A stretch of DNA of 64,000 bases, taken from positions 744,001 to 808,000 of the forward strand of contig JACKAJ010000015.1 of assembly GCA_020635135.1 (NCBI GenBank). Reading direction: 5' to 3'. The DNA is from Halobacteriovoraceae bacterium (GTDB lineage Bacteria; Bdellovibrionota; Bacteriovoracia; Bacteriovoracales; Bacteriovoracaceae). A program made the position numbers and the translations under genes. The notes below the pieces were generated by a model. It did not search any database. It had not been told where the DNA came from and saw only the letters and a program-made list of their open reading frames with translations. Position 1 is the stretch's first letter; each line of letters starts with the position of its first letter. Below, piece by piece: positions 1 to 9,422 of the stretch.

Positions 1-1174
1 ACGTTCTGGTGTCCGAAAGCTCAGCGAGCGCTTTCAAGACAAAGTTCCCTTTGATTTTCCTGTCAATATTGCTTCTTATGTCGACGACAATTACCAATTA
101 AGTGATTCTATTCTCAGTGAACGCGAACAACCTCGCTTCGATAAATTTATTCACTACGCCCTTCAAGTAACTCATGATGCTCTCAAAGATGCTTCCCTCG
201 AAGTTGGAACTACTTACGACAAAAGTCGAATTGGTTGTATCCTTGGGGTGGGAATGGGAGGATTTCCTTTTATCGAACACGAATATTTTAAATTCTCTCG
301 AGGAACGCGACCAAGAACAACTCCCTTTTTTATTCCTTCATTAATTCCCAATATGGCCACCGGGCTTGCTTCCATTTGTTTTGGATTCACCGGGGTTAAC
401 TTTTCAGTTTCAAGTGCTTGTGCTTCCAGTGGGCATGCTATTGAAATGGGTTACCAGCAATTAAAACTGGGATTGCAAGATGCTGTCATTGTCGGCGGAT
501 CTGAAGCTGTTATAACCAAACTCACTATTAGTGGTTTTAACTCGATGAAGGCCCTATCTAAAAGAGAGGTGGAGCCCAATTTAGCGTCTTGCCCCTTTAG
601 TTCAGATCGTGACGGATTCGTCATGGGAGAAGGTGCAGGTGTTCTTGTTCTAGAAGAATATGAAAAGGCCAAAGCTCGAGGAGCCAAAATTTATGCTGAA
701 ATTGTTGGTTGTGGTTCTTCCTCTGATGCTTTTCACATAACAGCTCCTCACCAAGATGGTCTCGGTGCCGTTCAATGCATGAATAATGCTCTGGAAAATG
801 CCAATCTTGCTGCTGATAAAATTGGTTATATAAATGCACACGGAACCAGTACTCCCATTGGAGATGCCATAGAAACAAAGGCTATTAAAACTGTCTTTGG
901 ATCACATGCCCATGAACTCTCAGTCAGTTCAACAAAGTCAATGACTGGACACTTATTGGGGGCGGCTTCGGGTCTTGAAAGTGTTATCACAGTTTTAAGT
1001 TTAAAAAACCAAATCATTCCTCCAACAATAAATCTCAAAAATCCTGATCCAGATTGTGATCTCGATTACACTCCCAACCAAGCCCGAGAGAAGAGTTTCG
1101 ATTATGCTCTCAACAACGCCTTTGGTTTTGGGGGAACAAATTCATCAATCATATTTAAAAAATACGAGGGCTAA
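1..1174 (+). CDS. fabF: beta-ketoacyl-ACP synthase II, 5' end cut off
   Basis: Condenses malonyl-ACP with acyl-ACP in fatty acid elongation (cytoplasmic). The frame is open from base 2 to the TAA at 1172-1174, giving 390 visible codons; family members are about 410 residues, so roughly the first 20-30 residues lie outside the window. The thiolase-fold catalytic triad is visible: the nucleophile Cys in VSSACASSGHA, one His in NAHGTSTPIGD and the second in SMTGHLLGAASG. The C-terminal GFGGTNSS loop is also typical. glyA starts 1 nt after the stop, so the two are probably cotranscribed. FabB is less likely given the NAHGTSTPIGD/FGFGGTNSS pattern and the length. Confidence 0.95.
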   Translation, partial: RSGVRKLSERFQDKVPFDFPVNIASYVDDNYQLSDSILSEREQPRFDKFIHYALQVTHDALKDASLEVGTTYDKSRIGCILGVGMGGFPFIEHEYFKFSRGTRPRTTPFFIPSLIPNMATGLASICFGFTGVNFSVSSACASSGHAIEMGYQQLKLGLQDAVIVGGSEAVITKLTISGFNSMKALSKREVEPNLASCPFSSDRDGFVMGEGAGVLVLEEYEKAKARGAKIYAEIVGCGSSSDAFHITAPHQDGLGAVQCMNNALENANLAADKIGYINAHGTSTPIGDAIETKAIKTVFGSHAHELSVSSTKSMTGHLLGAASGLESVITVLSLKNQIIPPTINLKNPDPDCDLDYTPNQAREKSFDYALNNAFGFGGTNSSIIFKKYEG

Positions 1175-1175
1175 C

Positions 1176-2408
1176 ATGGAAATCGAAAAAGTCGACTCCG
1201 AAATTTATAATCTCATCAAAAAAGAAGAGGTAAGACAGACTAATGGGATTGAACTCATTGCCTCTGAAAACTATTGCAGCCGTGCTGTCATGGAAGCCCA
1301 AGGCTCTGTGCTTACCAATAAATATGCTGAAGGTTATCCCGGAAAACGCTACTATGACGGTTGTGAGTTTGTGGATGGCGTAGAAACTCTTGCCATTGAA
1401 AGAGTTAAAAAACTTTTTCAATGTGAATACGCCAATGTTCAACCTCATTCGGGCTCGCAAGCCAACATGGCCGCTTACCTCACTCTTCTCGAGCCAGGAG
1501 CAAAAATTTTGGGAATGGATTTGAGTCAAGGAGGGCATCTCACTCACGGAAGCCCTGTCAATTTCTCTGGAAAACTTTTTGATGTCGCTCACTATGGAGT
1601 CGACGAAAAATCAGAAATCATTGATTTCAATCACGTTGAAGATATGGCGAAAAAGCACAAACCCCAACTTATTATAGCAGGGGCTTCTGCTTACCCCAGA
1701 ACACTCGATTTTAAAAAATTTAAAGAAATTGCTGATTCAGTTGGTGCCCTTTTATTAGTCGACATGGCCCATATTGCTGGATTAGTGGCTACAGGAAATC
1801 ACCCAACACCCATTGGTCATGCTGACGTTGTAACTTCCACAACTCATAAAACACTGAGAGGACCAAGAGGTGGGCTCATCCTTTCTTCTGAAAAATGGGA
1901 AAAGAAACTCAATTCCGCTGTTTTCCCTGGAATGCAAGGTGGGCCACTCGAGCATGTCATTGCCGCTAAAGCCGTTTCATTTTTAGAAGCTTTAAGTCCC
2001 GAATTTAAAACTTACCAGGATCAAGTTGTGAAAAACGCATGTAAACTCAGTGATGCGCTTCTTGAAAAAGGTATTGATATCGTTTCAAAAGGAACTGATA
2101 ATCACCTCATCTTAATGAAAACAGATTCGGTAAATCTCTCAGGAAAAGAAGCTTCAACTCTTCTAGAACACGTAGGGATTACTTGTAACAAAAATATGGT
2201 CCCTGGGGACAAAAGAAGTCCTTTTGTCACTTCGGGGGTGAGAATTGGAACACCGGCGATTACGACTCGTGGGATGAAAGAAAATGAAATGGAAATCATA
2301 AGCCAGTGTATTTTTGACGTTCTAAAAAATCCTGAGAATGAAGCTGTTCATAACGATGTTAAAAATACAATTAAAAAACTTTGTGAAGATTTCCCTATTT
2401 ATAAGTAA
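1176..2408 (+). CDS. glyA: serine hydroxymethyltransferase
   Basis: PLP enzyme that converts serine and tetrahydrofolate to glycine and 5,10-methylene-THF, the main one-carbon source. 410 residues, the normal length. The ATG at 1176 is chosen because it has a GAGGG ribosome site just upstream (about 1165-1170) and gives the usual N-terminus; the frame is open further upstream but that part is inside fabF. The PLP lysine is in TSTTHKTLRGPRGG, with IELIASENY near the start and the folate-site region HSGSQANMAAY. Followed by nrdR after 5 nt, an arrangement (glyA-nrdR-nusB) common in proteobacteria. Confidence 0.97.
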   Translation: MEIEKVDSEIYNLIKKEEVRQTNGIELIASENYCSRAVMEAQGSVLTNKYAEGYPGKRYYDGCEFVDGVETLAIERVKKLFQCEYANVQPHSGSQANMAAYLTLLEPGAKILGMDLSQGGHLTHGSPVNFSGKLFDVAHYGVDEKSEIIDFNHVEDMAKKHKPQLIIAGASAYPRTLDFKKFKEIADSVGALLLVDMAHIAGLVATGNHPTPIGHADVVTSTTHKTLRGPRGGLILSSEKWEKKLNSAVFPGMQGGPLEHVIAAKAVSFLEALSPEFKTYQDQVVKNACKLSDALLEKGIDIVSKGTDNHLILMKTDSVNLSGKEASTLLEHVGITCNKNMVPGDKRSPFVTSGVRIGTPAITTRGMKENEMEIISQCIFDVLKNPENEAVHNDVKNTIKKLCEDFPIYK

Positions 2409-2413
2409 TAATT

Positions 2414-2896
2414 ATGAACTGTCCTTTTTGCCATCATAAGAACACTAAGGTTCTCGATTCAAGACTTCTTAAGAAGGGGACAAGTATTCGCCGACGCCGC
2501 GAATGTTCCTCTTGTGAGAGGCGTTTTACAACTTATGAAAGTATTGAAATCTCTCTACCACGAATTTGTAAGAATGATGGAAGAAGAGAAGACTTTAACA
2601 GAGAAAAAATTTATTCAGGAATCGAAAAAGCTTGTCAAAAGCTCCCTGTTTCTCCTGAGCAAATTAACCAAATCATTGACTCAGTTGAAAAAAGATTGAT
2701 GGAATTTAACCAATCCGAAATTAAGTCTCGCGTGATTGGGAACCTGGTCATAATGCATCTAAGACATCTTAATCCGGTGGCGTTTGTTCGTTTTGCTTCT
2801 GTTTATAAATCATTCGAGAATATAGATGATTTTTTTCAAAACCTAAAACTTGAAGAAGAGAAATTTAGTCTTAACTTTACGGATCTTAACCAATGA
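2414..2896 (+). CDS. nrdR: transcriptional repressor NrdR
   Basis: ATP/dATP-sensing repressor of ribonucleotide reductase genes. 160 residues, full length. The N-terminal zinc ribbon has two Cys pairs (CPFCHH and CSSCERRFTTYE) separated by the basic RRRR patch; residues about 48-138 form the ATP-cone (RICKNDGRREDFNREKIYSG...). Its 3' end overlaps nusB by 4 nt (ATGA), so translation is probably coupled. A plausible target is in this window: nrdJ has two NrdR-box-like sites upstream (61501-61516 and 61543-61558). Confidence 0.96.
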   Translation: MNCPFCHHKNTKVLDSRLLKKGTSIRRRRECSSCERRFTTYESIEISLPRICKNDGRREDFNREKIYSGIEKACQKLPVSPEQINQIIDSVEKRLMEFNQSEIKSRVIGNLVIMHLRHLNPVAFVRFASVYKSFENIDDFFQNLKLEEEKFSLNFTDLNQ

Positions 2897-3315
2897 AAAA
2901 CAAATCGCTCGCGAGAGAACTATCTTTTAAATTTTATTACCACTATATTTTTTCTTCTGAAAAAGATATCACTCTCGATTTTATTGAAAATGAACTAGAG
3001 ATTTTTGCTGAAACAATAGAAGCTAATCCAGCACAAATTGATTTTATTCGCCAACTGGCCCAGCCAGTTTCCGAGCATTTGAGTAAAATTGAAGAACTCA
3101 TTAGCCAAAATCTCAAATCTTGGAAATTGGAGAGGATTGCTAAAATCGACCTCACTCTTCTTGTGCTTGGCATTGCGGAAATGAAATACTTGAATCCTCC
3201 AACTCCAGGAAAAGTCGTTATCAATGAATGTATTGAATTAGCTAAAAAATATGGGACAGAGGACTCTAAATCTTTCGTCAATGGCCTCCTCGATAAAATC
3301 ATGCATAATAATTAA
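2893..3315 (+). CDS. nusB: transcription antitermination factor NusB
   Basis: RNA-binding factor that joins NusE/S10 on boxA in rRNA antitermination. 140 residues, all helical. Family signatures include SLARELSFKFYYHYIF at the start and the C-terminal block AEMKYLNPPTPGKVVINECIELAKKYGTEDSKSFVNGLLDKI. The start overlaps the nrdR stop (ATGA at 2893-2896). It is followed after 6 nt by an unknown small gene. Confidence 0.94.
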   Translation: MKNKSLARELSFKFYYHYIFSSEKDITLDFIENELEIFAETIEANPAQIDFIRQLAQPVSEHLSKIEELISQNLKSWKLERIAKIDLTLLVLGIAEMKYLNPPTPGKVVINECIELAKKYGTEDSKSFVNGLLDKIMHNN

Positions 3316-3321
3316 GAAGAT

Positions 3322-3717
3322 ATGATAAATCTTAATTACCACTTTGATTCAATTGATAAAATCACTCAAAAAGCTCGAGGTCTCATCTATATTGTTGAAG
3401 ATAAGAATCAAGACCATTATTTTGATGATATCAACTATCTGACCAAAGGTTTAGTCTACCAAAACAGCAATCAACCTCAATTTCCTGCTCTGTATTGTGT
3501 TCAATCTTTTAATAAGCCCTTTTTTATCTATATTGATGAGAAAAGAGACTCTGATCGTGGCCAATTAAATAATTTCTTTGAAATAATAGAACAAAACGAA
3601 AAAAGCGCGAATGAACCAGAACAACCAGAAATTTTCGTCAAAGGGATAGAACCAACTGAGCTCTATTCATTTGTCGAAAAAAACTGCCAATCTCGTTACA
3701 GTTTTATTCGTCTATAA
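3322..3717 (+). CDS. hypothetical protein, 131 aa
   Basis: I do not recognise this protein. It is soluble, with no signal peptide or membrane helix, mixed alpha/beta in appearance, and acidic in the C-terminal half (EQNEKSANEPEQPE linker around residues 92-104). It lies 6 nt after nusB and 6 nt before the next gene, so it is almost surely in the same operon. AGAAG at 3315-3319 is a usable ribosome site for the ATG at 3322. Confidence 0.7.
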   Translation: MINLNYHFDSIDKITQKARGLIYIVEDKNQDHYFDDINYLTKGLVYQNSNQPQFPALYCVQSFNKPFFIYIDEKRDSDRGQLNNFFEIIEQNEKSANEPEQPEIFVKGIEPTELYSFVEKNCQSRYSFIRL

Positions 3718-3723
3718 TAAACA

Positions 3724-3948
3724 ATGAGTAGTGATATAGGAAAATTTTTAATTTTTATTGGCTTTATGCTTATCCTTTCAGGATTGCTGTTCCAATTGGT
3801 TCAAAAGTACAATCTCCCACTTGGAAAACTTCCTGGAGATCTCATCTTTAAAAAAAAGGGAACAACTTTTTACATTCCCCTCACAACGAGCATTCTCATA
3901 AGCGTTGTAGGAAGTTTTATACTCTACCTCATTAATAAATTTCGATGA
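3724..3948 (+). CDS. DUF2905 family small membrane protein
   Basis: 74 residues with two membrane helices (about 5-25 and 48-70) joined by a short loop containing LPLGKLPGDLIFKKKGTTFYIPL. The G-[KR]-LPGD motif between two helices is the hallmark of DUF2905, a family of unknown function. The stop overlaps the next start by 4 nt (ATGA at 3945-3948), so the following membrane protein is likely translationally coupled. Confidence 0.8.
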   Translation: MSSDIGKFLIFIGFMLILSGLLFQLVQKYNLPLGKLPGDLIFKKKGTTFYIPLTTSILISVVGSFILYLINKFR

Positions 3949-6053
3949 TAAATTTTTTTTCAAATATAAAAGTTAAAAAAGTTTTTAACACCCTGACTAT
4001 CCTATTAATTCTTACGCTTAGTTCGTTTTTCCTTTTTAATTTTCTTCCCCTAGAAGACGTCTTTTCAAAGAATCCAGCGACTGGAGGAGATACGGGATCT
4101 CACTTTTGGCCAGTTAAAATTCTTGCTGAATATGGACTCCCTCAACTAAAAGTTCACCTTTGGAATCCAGGAAACCTCGGAGGAGAACCTCTCTTTTTTC
4201 ATTATTTTCCCCTCCCCTTTATCATCATGGCCATTTTAGGAATGATCATCCCGCTGGGTATGGCTTTTAATCTCGGAACACTTTTCGGCCTCATCTTCCT
4301 TCCCATATCAACTTATTTTTGTGTGCGCTCTTTCAAGCTTCAAAAACCAACAGCTTTGTTGGCCGCCATGGTTTCCTTGATATTCATATATAATGAAGAT
4401 TTCAGTATGTTTGGTGGGAATACTCTTTCGACATTAGCGGGTCAATTTAGCCACGGATATGCACTTTGTTTCTTTCTCATTGGAACGGGATTTTATATTC
4501 GAGGAGTTCAAAAAGATCAATTTTCTTTCTGGGGAATTATCTTTTTTACTTGTACTGCTTTTTCTCACGCTTATCTTTTTATTATTATTCCAGTCGTTTT
4601 TCTCGCAGCTCTTTTAAGTTATCAAAAACCTCTTTCTTTTTGGTTGAAGAACGCTCTGTACGGGCTTGCTATTCTCCTCCTTTCTTCTTGGTTCATCTTC
4701 CCGATGCTTTTAAACCAAGCTTGGATGAGCCCAACCCCAATGACTTTTGGTGCTCGCTATTTTGAAAAACTCTTGCATGCTCCTCTCATTCAATATTTTC
4801 TGTATTTGAGTCTAATTCCACTGGCTTATTTTATTTTTAAGCAATTTAAGAAGAGAGAAAAAGATTTTTACCGCAATTTATTGTTCTGGAGCTTACTCCT
4901 TATCAGTTATGTGGGACTTTATTTCATTTTTCCAAAGATAGGGCTTGTCGATACTCGCGCTCTTCCTCAAATTCTTCTCTTTAGTCTCATTATTCTTTCA
5001 TTTTTTTGGGGATACCTTTTAAAGGAAATTAAAAACTCCTATGCTCTCAATCTCATTATTATAGGAATTTTTGCGGGACTTTTAATTTCCATTCAAAAAA
5101 ATGTTCACCAGTTCCCTGGTTGGTCGAAGTGGAATTATTCTAGTTGGAAGAAAAAACCCCTTTATCCGGCACTCTTGAATCTCAGTGAAGACTTGCGTGG
5201 AAGCCTCGCTGATCCCCGAGTTGCCTTTGAGCAAAGTGATATCAACAATGGGACAGGGACCATTCGCGTATTTGAGATGCTCCCTTATTTTGCAAACCGA
5301 GCCACCAGCGAAAGTCTCTACACACAAGCCACTGTCTACTCCCCCTATGCTTTTGATATCCAGGCATTGATTAGCAAGACTCCAAGTTGTCCCTTCGGAC
5401 TTATCTACAGCTGTCCAACCGCCGATCTCCTCAATATAGAAAACAAGCTCGATCTTCTGGGAATTGATTCACTCATCTTGGTTAGTGAAAAAATTATCGA
5501 TGAGGCTCGCTTGAACCATGCTCTCAAAGAAGTTTCAAAATCAGGACCTTGGACTGTCTTTAAACTCACAGAAAAAATTGAAATGAGTCGCACACTCAAC
5601 GGGGCGAAGCTTGATATCCGAATGATCGATGCCAATTGGAAAAGAGAATCCATGGAGTGGTTCAAAGCAAGAAATCAATTTGATGACTTTCTTGTTTTTG
5701 CTCTCGATCAGAGTCAAAAAGAACAAATCGAAAAACGTTATCACTATTCCCAAACTCTCCCCGTCCATGAATGTGCTTCCCAAGTTGATAGCGTGGATTT
5801 TTCGGGATTTGATTTTTCAACCAACTGCCCAGGACAACCCCACCTCATAAAATATGCTTATCACCCTACCTGGAAACTGAGCTCACTCGATCCTTATTTT
5901 CTCATCTCGCCAGGAATGCTCTTAGTTTTCCCCAGCACTCATCATATACGCTTTGAATTTGCCAAACACTACGTTCTCGATTTATCGACGAACTTAAGTC
6001 TACTGTGTTTTATCATTTTAATTATTCTAAAAAAGAAAAAAAGACTTGCTTAA
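3945..6053 (+). CDS. large multi-pass membrane protein, GT-C/PTPS-related type
   Basis: 702 residues with about a dozen predicted membrane helices: one at residues 15-33, a cluster over roughly 80-385, and a last helix near 680. The soluble portion (about 395-660) is probably periplasmic. The first loop carries GGDTGSHFWPVKIL, followed by LWNPGNLGGEPLFFHYFPLPF. This resembles the 6-pyruvoyl-tetrahydropterin synthase-related membrane family (PF10131) and other GT-C glycosyltransferases, which place an acidic motif in the first periplasmic loop. I infer transfer of a sugar from a polyprenyl carrier. The gene converges on a GT2 gene; the two share a TTAA stop at 6050-6053. Confidence 0.72.
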   Translation: MINFFSNIKVKKVFNTLTILLILTLSSFFLFNFLPLEDVFSKNPATGGDTGSHFWPVKILAEYGLPQLKVHLWNPGNLGGEPLFFHYFPLPFIIMAILGMIIPLGMAFNLGTLFGLIFLPISTYFCVRSFKLQKPTALLAAMVSLIFIYNEDFSMFGGNTLSTLAGQFSHGYALCFFLIGTGFYIRGVQKDQFSFWGIIFFTCTAFSHAYLFIIIPVVFLAALLSYQKPLSFWLKNALYGLAILLLSSWFIFPMLLNQAWMSPTPMTFGARYFEKLLHAPLIQYFLYLSLIPLAYFIFKQFKKREKDFYRNLLFWSLLLISYVGLYFIFPKIGLVDTRALPQILLFSLIILSFFWGYLLKEIKNSYALNLIIIGIFAGLLISIQKNVHQFPGWSKWNYSSWKKKPLYPALLNLSEDLRGSLADPRVAFEQSDINNGTGTIRVFEMLPYFANRATSESLYTQATVYSPYAFDIQALISKTPSCPFGLIYSCPTADLLNIENKLDLLGIDSLILVSEKIIDEARLNHALKEVSKSGPWTVFKLTEKIEMSRTLNGAKLDIRMIDANWKRESMEWFKARNQFDDFLVFALDQSQKEQIEKRYHYSQTLPVHECASQVDSVDFSGFDFSTNCPGQPHLIKYAYHPTWKLSSLDPYFLISPGMLLVFPSTHHIRFEFAKHYVLDLSTNLSLLCFIILIILKKKKRLA

Positions 6054-7003
6054 GAAGGTATTTCAATACCCAGTGAAGATTTTTTGATGAGATAAATGGG
6101 CCGATCTTTCGACTCATCAAATATTTTGGCGAGATAGATTCCAACAATTCCCAAAATTGAGATTTGAATTCCAGAAACAAAGAGTAATGTCAAAATTATC
6201 GATGTCCAACCTTGGATAGTATAATTCGTGAAAAGTTTTAGATAGAAAACATAAAACCCGTAGAGAAAACCTAGACCCAACAAGCTGATTCCCACAATGA
6301 CAGCAAAGTATAGTGGTGCCGCTGAAAAAGAGGTAATCCCTTCAATGGCAAGCCTAAGCATTTTTCGAAAACTGTACTTACTTCTTCCCTCTTGGCGACT
6401 GCCTTGCTTATAGGTAATTCCAGTTTGACGAAATCCTAGCCACACTGAAAGCCCTCGAATAAACCGGTTTCTCTCTTTGAGTTTTTTATAAGAATCAAGA
6501 ACCTTGCGATCCCAAAGGCGAAAATCTGCTGACCCCTCTACCAGCTCAACATCCGAGACGATATGAAATATTTTATAAAAGATTCGCGTCGCCCATCTTT
6601 TGATAACATTTAATGATAAATCCATTTGGCGTATGGTATAAACCACATCATAACCCTCTTCCCATTTTTCAAGAAGCTGAGGAATAACTTCTGGAGGATG
6701 TTCCAAATCACCGTCCATCATAATAACCGCTTTCGAAGTGGCGTGACAATGTTCAAGCCCAGCGGTTAAAGCTGCTTGATGACCAAAATTTCGCGATAAC
6801 GACAAGTAATCCACTTGAAAATTTTCACTAGCAATTTTTTGAAGGTTCGCAAGAGTTTCATCCTGACTACCGTCGTCGGCAAACAAAACGAAATATTCAT
6901 ACTTGTCGTTTTCAAACAAAGTCTTCAATTGTTCAAAGAGAAGAAAAATGTTTCGACCTTCATTGAAAACAGGAATAACTATGCTAATGGTTTTTTTACT
7001 CAT
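6050..7003 (-). CDS. polyprenyl-phosphate glycosyltransferase, GT2 (GtrB/ArnC/DPM1-like)
   Basis: 317 residues. The N-terminal GT-A domain (1-220) has the nucleotide-binding DDGSQDET (residues 43-50) and the metal-binding MMDGDLEHPPE; RSKYSFRKML is the conserved loop before the membrane part. Two C-terminal helices (about 235-260 and 270-295) anchor it in the inner membrane, as in GtrB. The expected reaction is transfer of a sugar from a nucleotide donor to undecaprenyl phosphate. The neighbouring convergent GT-C-like protein could be the enzyme that uses the product; this pairing is inference. Confidence 0.88.
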   Translation of the reverse strand: MSKKTISIVIPVFNEGRNIFLLFEQLKTLFENDKYEYFVLFADDGSQDETLANLQKIASENFQVDYLSLSRNFGHQAALTAGLEHCHATSKAVIMMDGDLEHPPEVIPQLLEKWEEGYDVVYTIRQMDLSLNVIKRWATRIFYKIFHIVSDVELVEGSADFRLWDRKVLDSYKKLKERNRFIRGLSVWLGFRQTGITYKQGSRQEGRSKYSFRKMLRLAIEGITSFSAAPLYFAVIVGISLLGLGFLYGFYVFYLKLFTNYTIQGWTSIILTLLFVSGIQISILGIVGIYLAKIFDESKDRPIYLIKKSSLGIEIPS

Positions 7004-7023
7004 GAATATTAACTCGCTATAAT
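6995..7023 (+). promoter_or_regulatory. sigma70-type promoter for the 7051 gene
   Basis: -35 TTTACT (6995-7000) and a perfect -10 TATAAT (7018-7023) are separated by 17 nt. The start site would fall near 7030, leaving a short leader that contains the AGGAGG ribosome site at 7036-7041. It overlaps the start of the divergent GT2 gene. Confidence 0.55.
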
Positions 7024-7050
7024 AAAATCATAAGCTAGGAGGAAAGAAAG

Positions 7051-7899
7051 TTGAAGTTATTCACCATTGCCCTATGCGCAATATCGAGTTTTGCCTTCTC
7101 GAAAACAATTGCCATCAATTCGTTTCCTCAACTTCAACTCATCAAAAACAAAGACAAGATTTATCTTCAAGGCACCATCGCTCTTTTCAATAAAGGCGAT
7201 ACCAAGGCTTTTGAAGCTTACCCTGAAATTCAGTTGGGAGAAAAAAAATTTCAATTGGATAAAGGAAATATTGACCCAAATACTCAGTTTAGTTGGGAGA
7301 TCAAAGAACTTATTCAAGACTCAGCTCACTGTGAAAAGTGCCCTCTTAAAAACCCTGGACTCTACCCATTCGTCACAACCATTCATTACAAAGACTCCAA
7401 CTACTATCCTTTCTCGGCCATTCAAGTGAATCATCTTCTCTACAACCCCCAAGAAGCAACTGATCTTTTGACCAATATACAAATCCCAAGTCTCTCCATG
7501 TTCTTAAAAATTAATTCCCATGGAGAAAAATTTGATGGACTCCTTCAATTAAAAAACCTCACTCAAGCTAACCTCGCGGCAGCCATAAATTTTTATTATC
7601 CACAAGAAATTATTCTAAAAGCCAAGAATATTGCTCAATACCCAATTGCAGCAACGAGAGAATCAACAATCGCTTTTCATGGTCAAAACGACACGGGATT
7701 GATCAACAGCAAGTATGTAATTTTTGCAATTGCTGAATGGGAGGAAAATGGGTGGCATAAATACGCCACATCCTATGATTCATACACCATTTCAAAAAAT
7801 CCTGAGAATAAATATAGCTTCTGGGTATACTATGGGGTTTTCTTTGCCATACTTTCCGTAATAACAACCATTTATATTATTACTAGAAAGAGTCGCTAG
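7051..7899 (+). CDS. membrane-anchored extracytoplasmic protein, unknown
   Basis: 282 residues, not recognised. There is a Sec signal peptide (1-18, ending FAFSK), a long beta-rich extracytoplasmic part, and one C-terminal helix (about 256-278) followed by RKSR, so most of the protein faces the periplasm. One CEKC pair is present near residue 94. The start is TTG at 7051, supported by AGGAGG with good spacing; no ATG gives a complete signal peptide. The beta-rich fold with a C-terminal anchor resembles BatD/NEW3-like single-pass proteins, but I cannot assign a family. Confidence 0.75.
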   Translation: MKLFTIALCAISSFAFSKTIAINSFPQLQLIKNKDKIYLQGTIALFNKGDTKAFEAYPEIQLGEKKFQLDKGNIDPNTQFSWEIKELIQDSAHCEKCPLKNPGLYPFVTTIHYKDSNYYPFSAIQVNHLLYNPQEATDLLTNIQIPSLSMFLKINSHGEKFDGLLQLKNLTQANLAAAINFYYPQEIILKAKNIAQYPIAATRESTIAFHGQNDTGLINSKYVIFAIAEWEENGWHKYATSYDSYTISKNPENKYSFWVYYGVFFAILSVITTIYIITRKSR

Positions 7900-7960
7900 T
7901 TTTCTTTACATTCCTCCTAAAATTTCGTAATTAACTTGATGAACTTTTAAGAGGTCCCTT

Positions 7961-9331
7961 GTGTTTAAAATACTTCTCATTGCCTCCTTTTTATTTTCAA
8001 GTTCTTCGTTCTCCATTGGAAAATTCAACAAACTAAAAAAGGCTTGCTTAAAAGCTGGTGGACATTACTTTAAGAAAGAAAAAGAATGCCGTTGCCTTCA
8101 AGAGAGAATGGTCTTCACCAAAATAGATCCCAAAAAAGAGACCTGTCAAAACCTCAAAAGATATACCCATCTCATTGAGAAACAAAAACTTAAGTGCACA
8201 ATGCCCTCTGAGTGGTATTGTGTAAATCAAAGAATCAATGGTGCTAATATCTATGTCAATCGCTTCCAAGAATTCAATCGGACGATGAAGACATTATTAA
8301 AAAACACCAAAATGCCCAAGATCCCTGTCGATCGCCCACTTACTCAAGAGGAAAAAGCCCAACTCCAAGATTATGAAACAAACAGAAATAATATTCTTGA
8401 AAAATATTATTATAGTGAAGAAAAATTTTTAGTATTAAAAAAGACATTCGCAACCGCTAAAGCTGATCTTGTTTCCTATCTTCTTTCTCATGGATTAAAA
8501 AATGAAGCTTCAATCGTCAATAGTGTTTCTCTCAAATTCGGGATAGAGAGAAAAACATCACAAACCTTTGATTTTTTCAGTGAATTTGCCGATTACCGAG
8601 GGCATAAAAATGTTTATATTCGAGGGAATATCGTACTCTACGATCAATTTGAGGTTATGTATTATACTTTTTTGCACGAACTCTCCCACAGTATAGATCC
8701 CTGTACTTTCGATCAATTTGACTCCAATTTCACCAATAATTCTTTTCAAAAAGTTCTCACATGCCTAGAACAAAATAATACCGTCGCTTCTAAAAAAACA
8801 GATTTTGAATGTTTTGAAAAGAAATACAATGAAATGCTTTCAGCTGGAAAAGCTCCTCACTTTGGTCTCAAAACAGCGATGCTCGACAAAGAAAAAGGAT
8901 CTTATTGCTATAGAAAGAATTACTACCAATCTCTTTGGAATAAGAACGATAAACAATGTAGTCTTTATCAGCTCGACGAAGTTTTTTCAGATTGGCTGGC
9001 AACCCAAGTCATATTTTATCGCCTTAGAAAGAACACAAAAGAAGAAATGGATATCTTTCTCAAGCCGATAGCAAATATTTATTGCGACTCTAATAATTCA
9101 CTTGCGGATTTAAAATCCAACATTGCTAGAGGAGAAATGATCGCAGAAAATCATCCTATCGACTTCCATCGCTTAAACGCAATACTTCTCAATCACCCTC
9201 TTTATCGCAAGGCCAATCATTGCTCTATGCTGGAAATCAATTCCCAAGTTTTGATTGGGAGAATTCTTGAACTTAGTGAGATAACGGAGATTAATCGATT
9301 TTCTCGCTATTCACAGTATTGCGAATTTTAA
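7961..9331 (+). CDS. secreted Cys-rich putative zinc metalloprotease
   Basis: 456 residues. Signal peptide 1-18; the Cys-rich N-terminal part has Cys at 29, 43, 45, 62, 79 and 87. The zinc-protease motif HELSH (HExxH) is at residues 239-243, followed by SIDPC. About 95 residues later comes LDEVFSDWLATQV, where Glu340 could be the third zinc ligand of a gluzincin. More Cys are scattered in the C-terminal half, so it is probably disulfide-bonded outside the cell. The start is GTG at 7961 with AGAGG upstream. The protein has no named family to my knowledge. A hydrolytic role fits a predatory lifestyle but is inference. Confidence 0.68.
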   Translation: MFKILLIASFLFSSSSFSIGKFNKLKKACLKAGGHYFKKEKECRCLQERMVFTKIDPKKETCQNLKRYTHLIEKQKLKCTMPSEWYCVNQRINGANIYVNRFQEFNRTMKTLLKNTKMPKIPVDRPLTQEEKAQLQDYETNRNNILEKYYYSEEKFLVLKKTFATAKADLVSYLLSHGLKNEASIVNSVSLKFGIERKTSQTFDFFSEFADYRGHKNVYIRGNIVLYDQFEVMYYTFLHELSHSIDPCTFDQFDSNFTNNSFQKVLTCLEQNNTVASKKTDFECFEKKYNEMLSAGKAPHFGLKTAMLDKEKGSYCYRKNYYQSLWNKNDKQCSLYQLDEVFSDWLATQVIFYRLRKNTKEEMDIFLKPIANIYCDSNNSLADLKSNIARGEMIAENHPIDFHRLNAILLNHPLYRKANHCSMLEINSQVLIGRILELSEITEINRFSRYSQYCEF

Positions 9332-9422
9332 CCTCTAAACTCACACAAAGCGCTATAAACTTTTCTTGAATCTATCTATCGACTTTGATAAAAATACTTT
9401 TTTATTTGAGGAGAATATCACC

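Noticed and set aside
9366..9422. N-terminal extension of the 9423 gene
   Set aside because: The ATG at 9423 has a strong ribosome site and starts a complete signal peptide.
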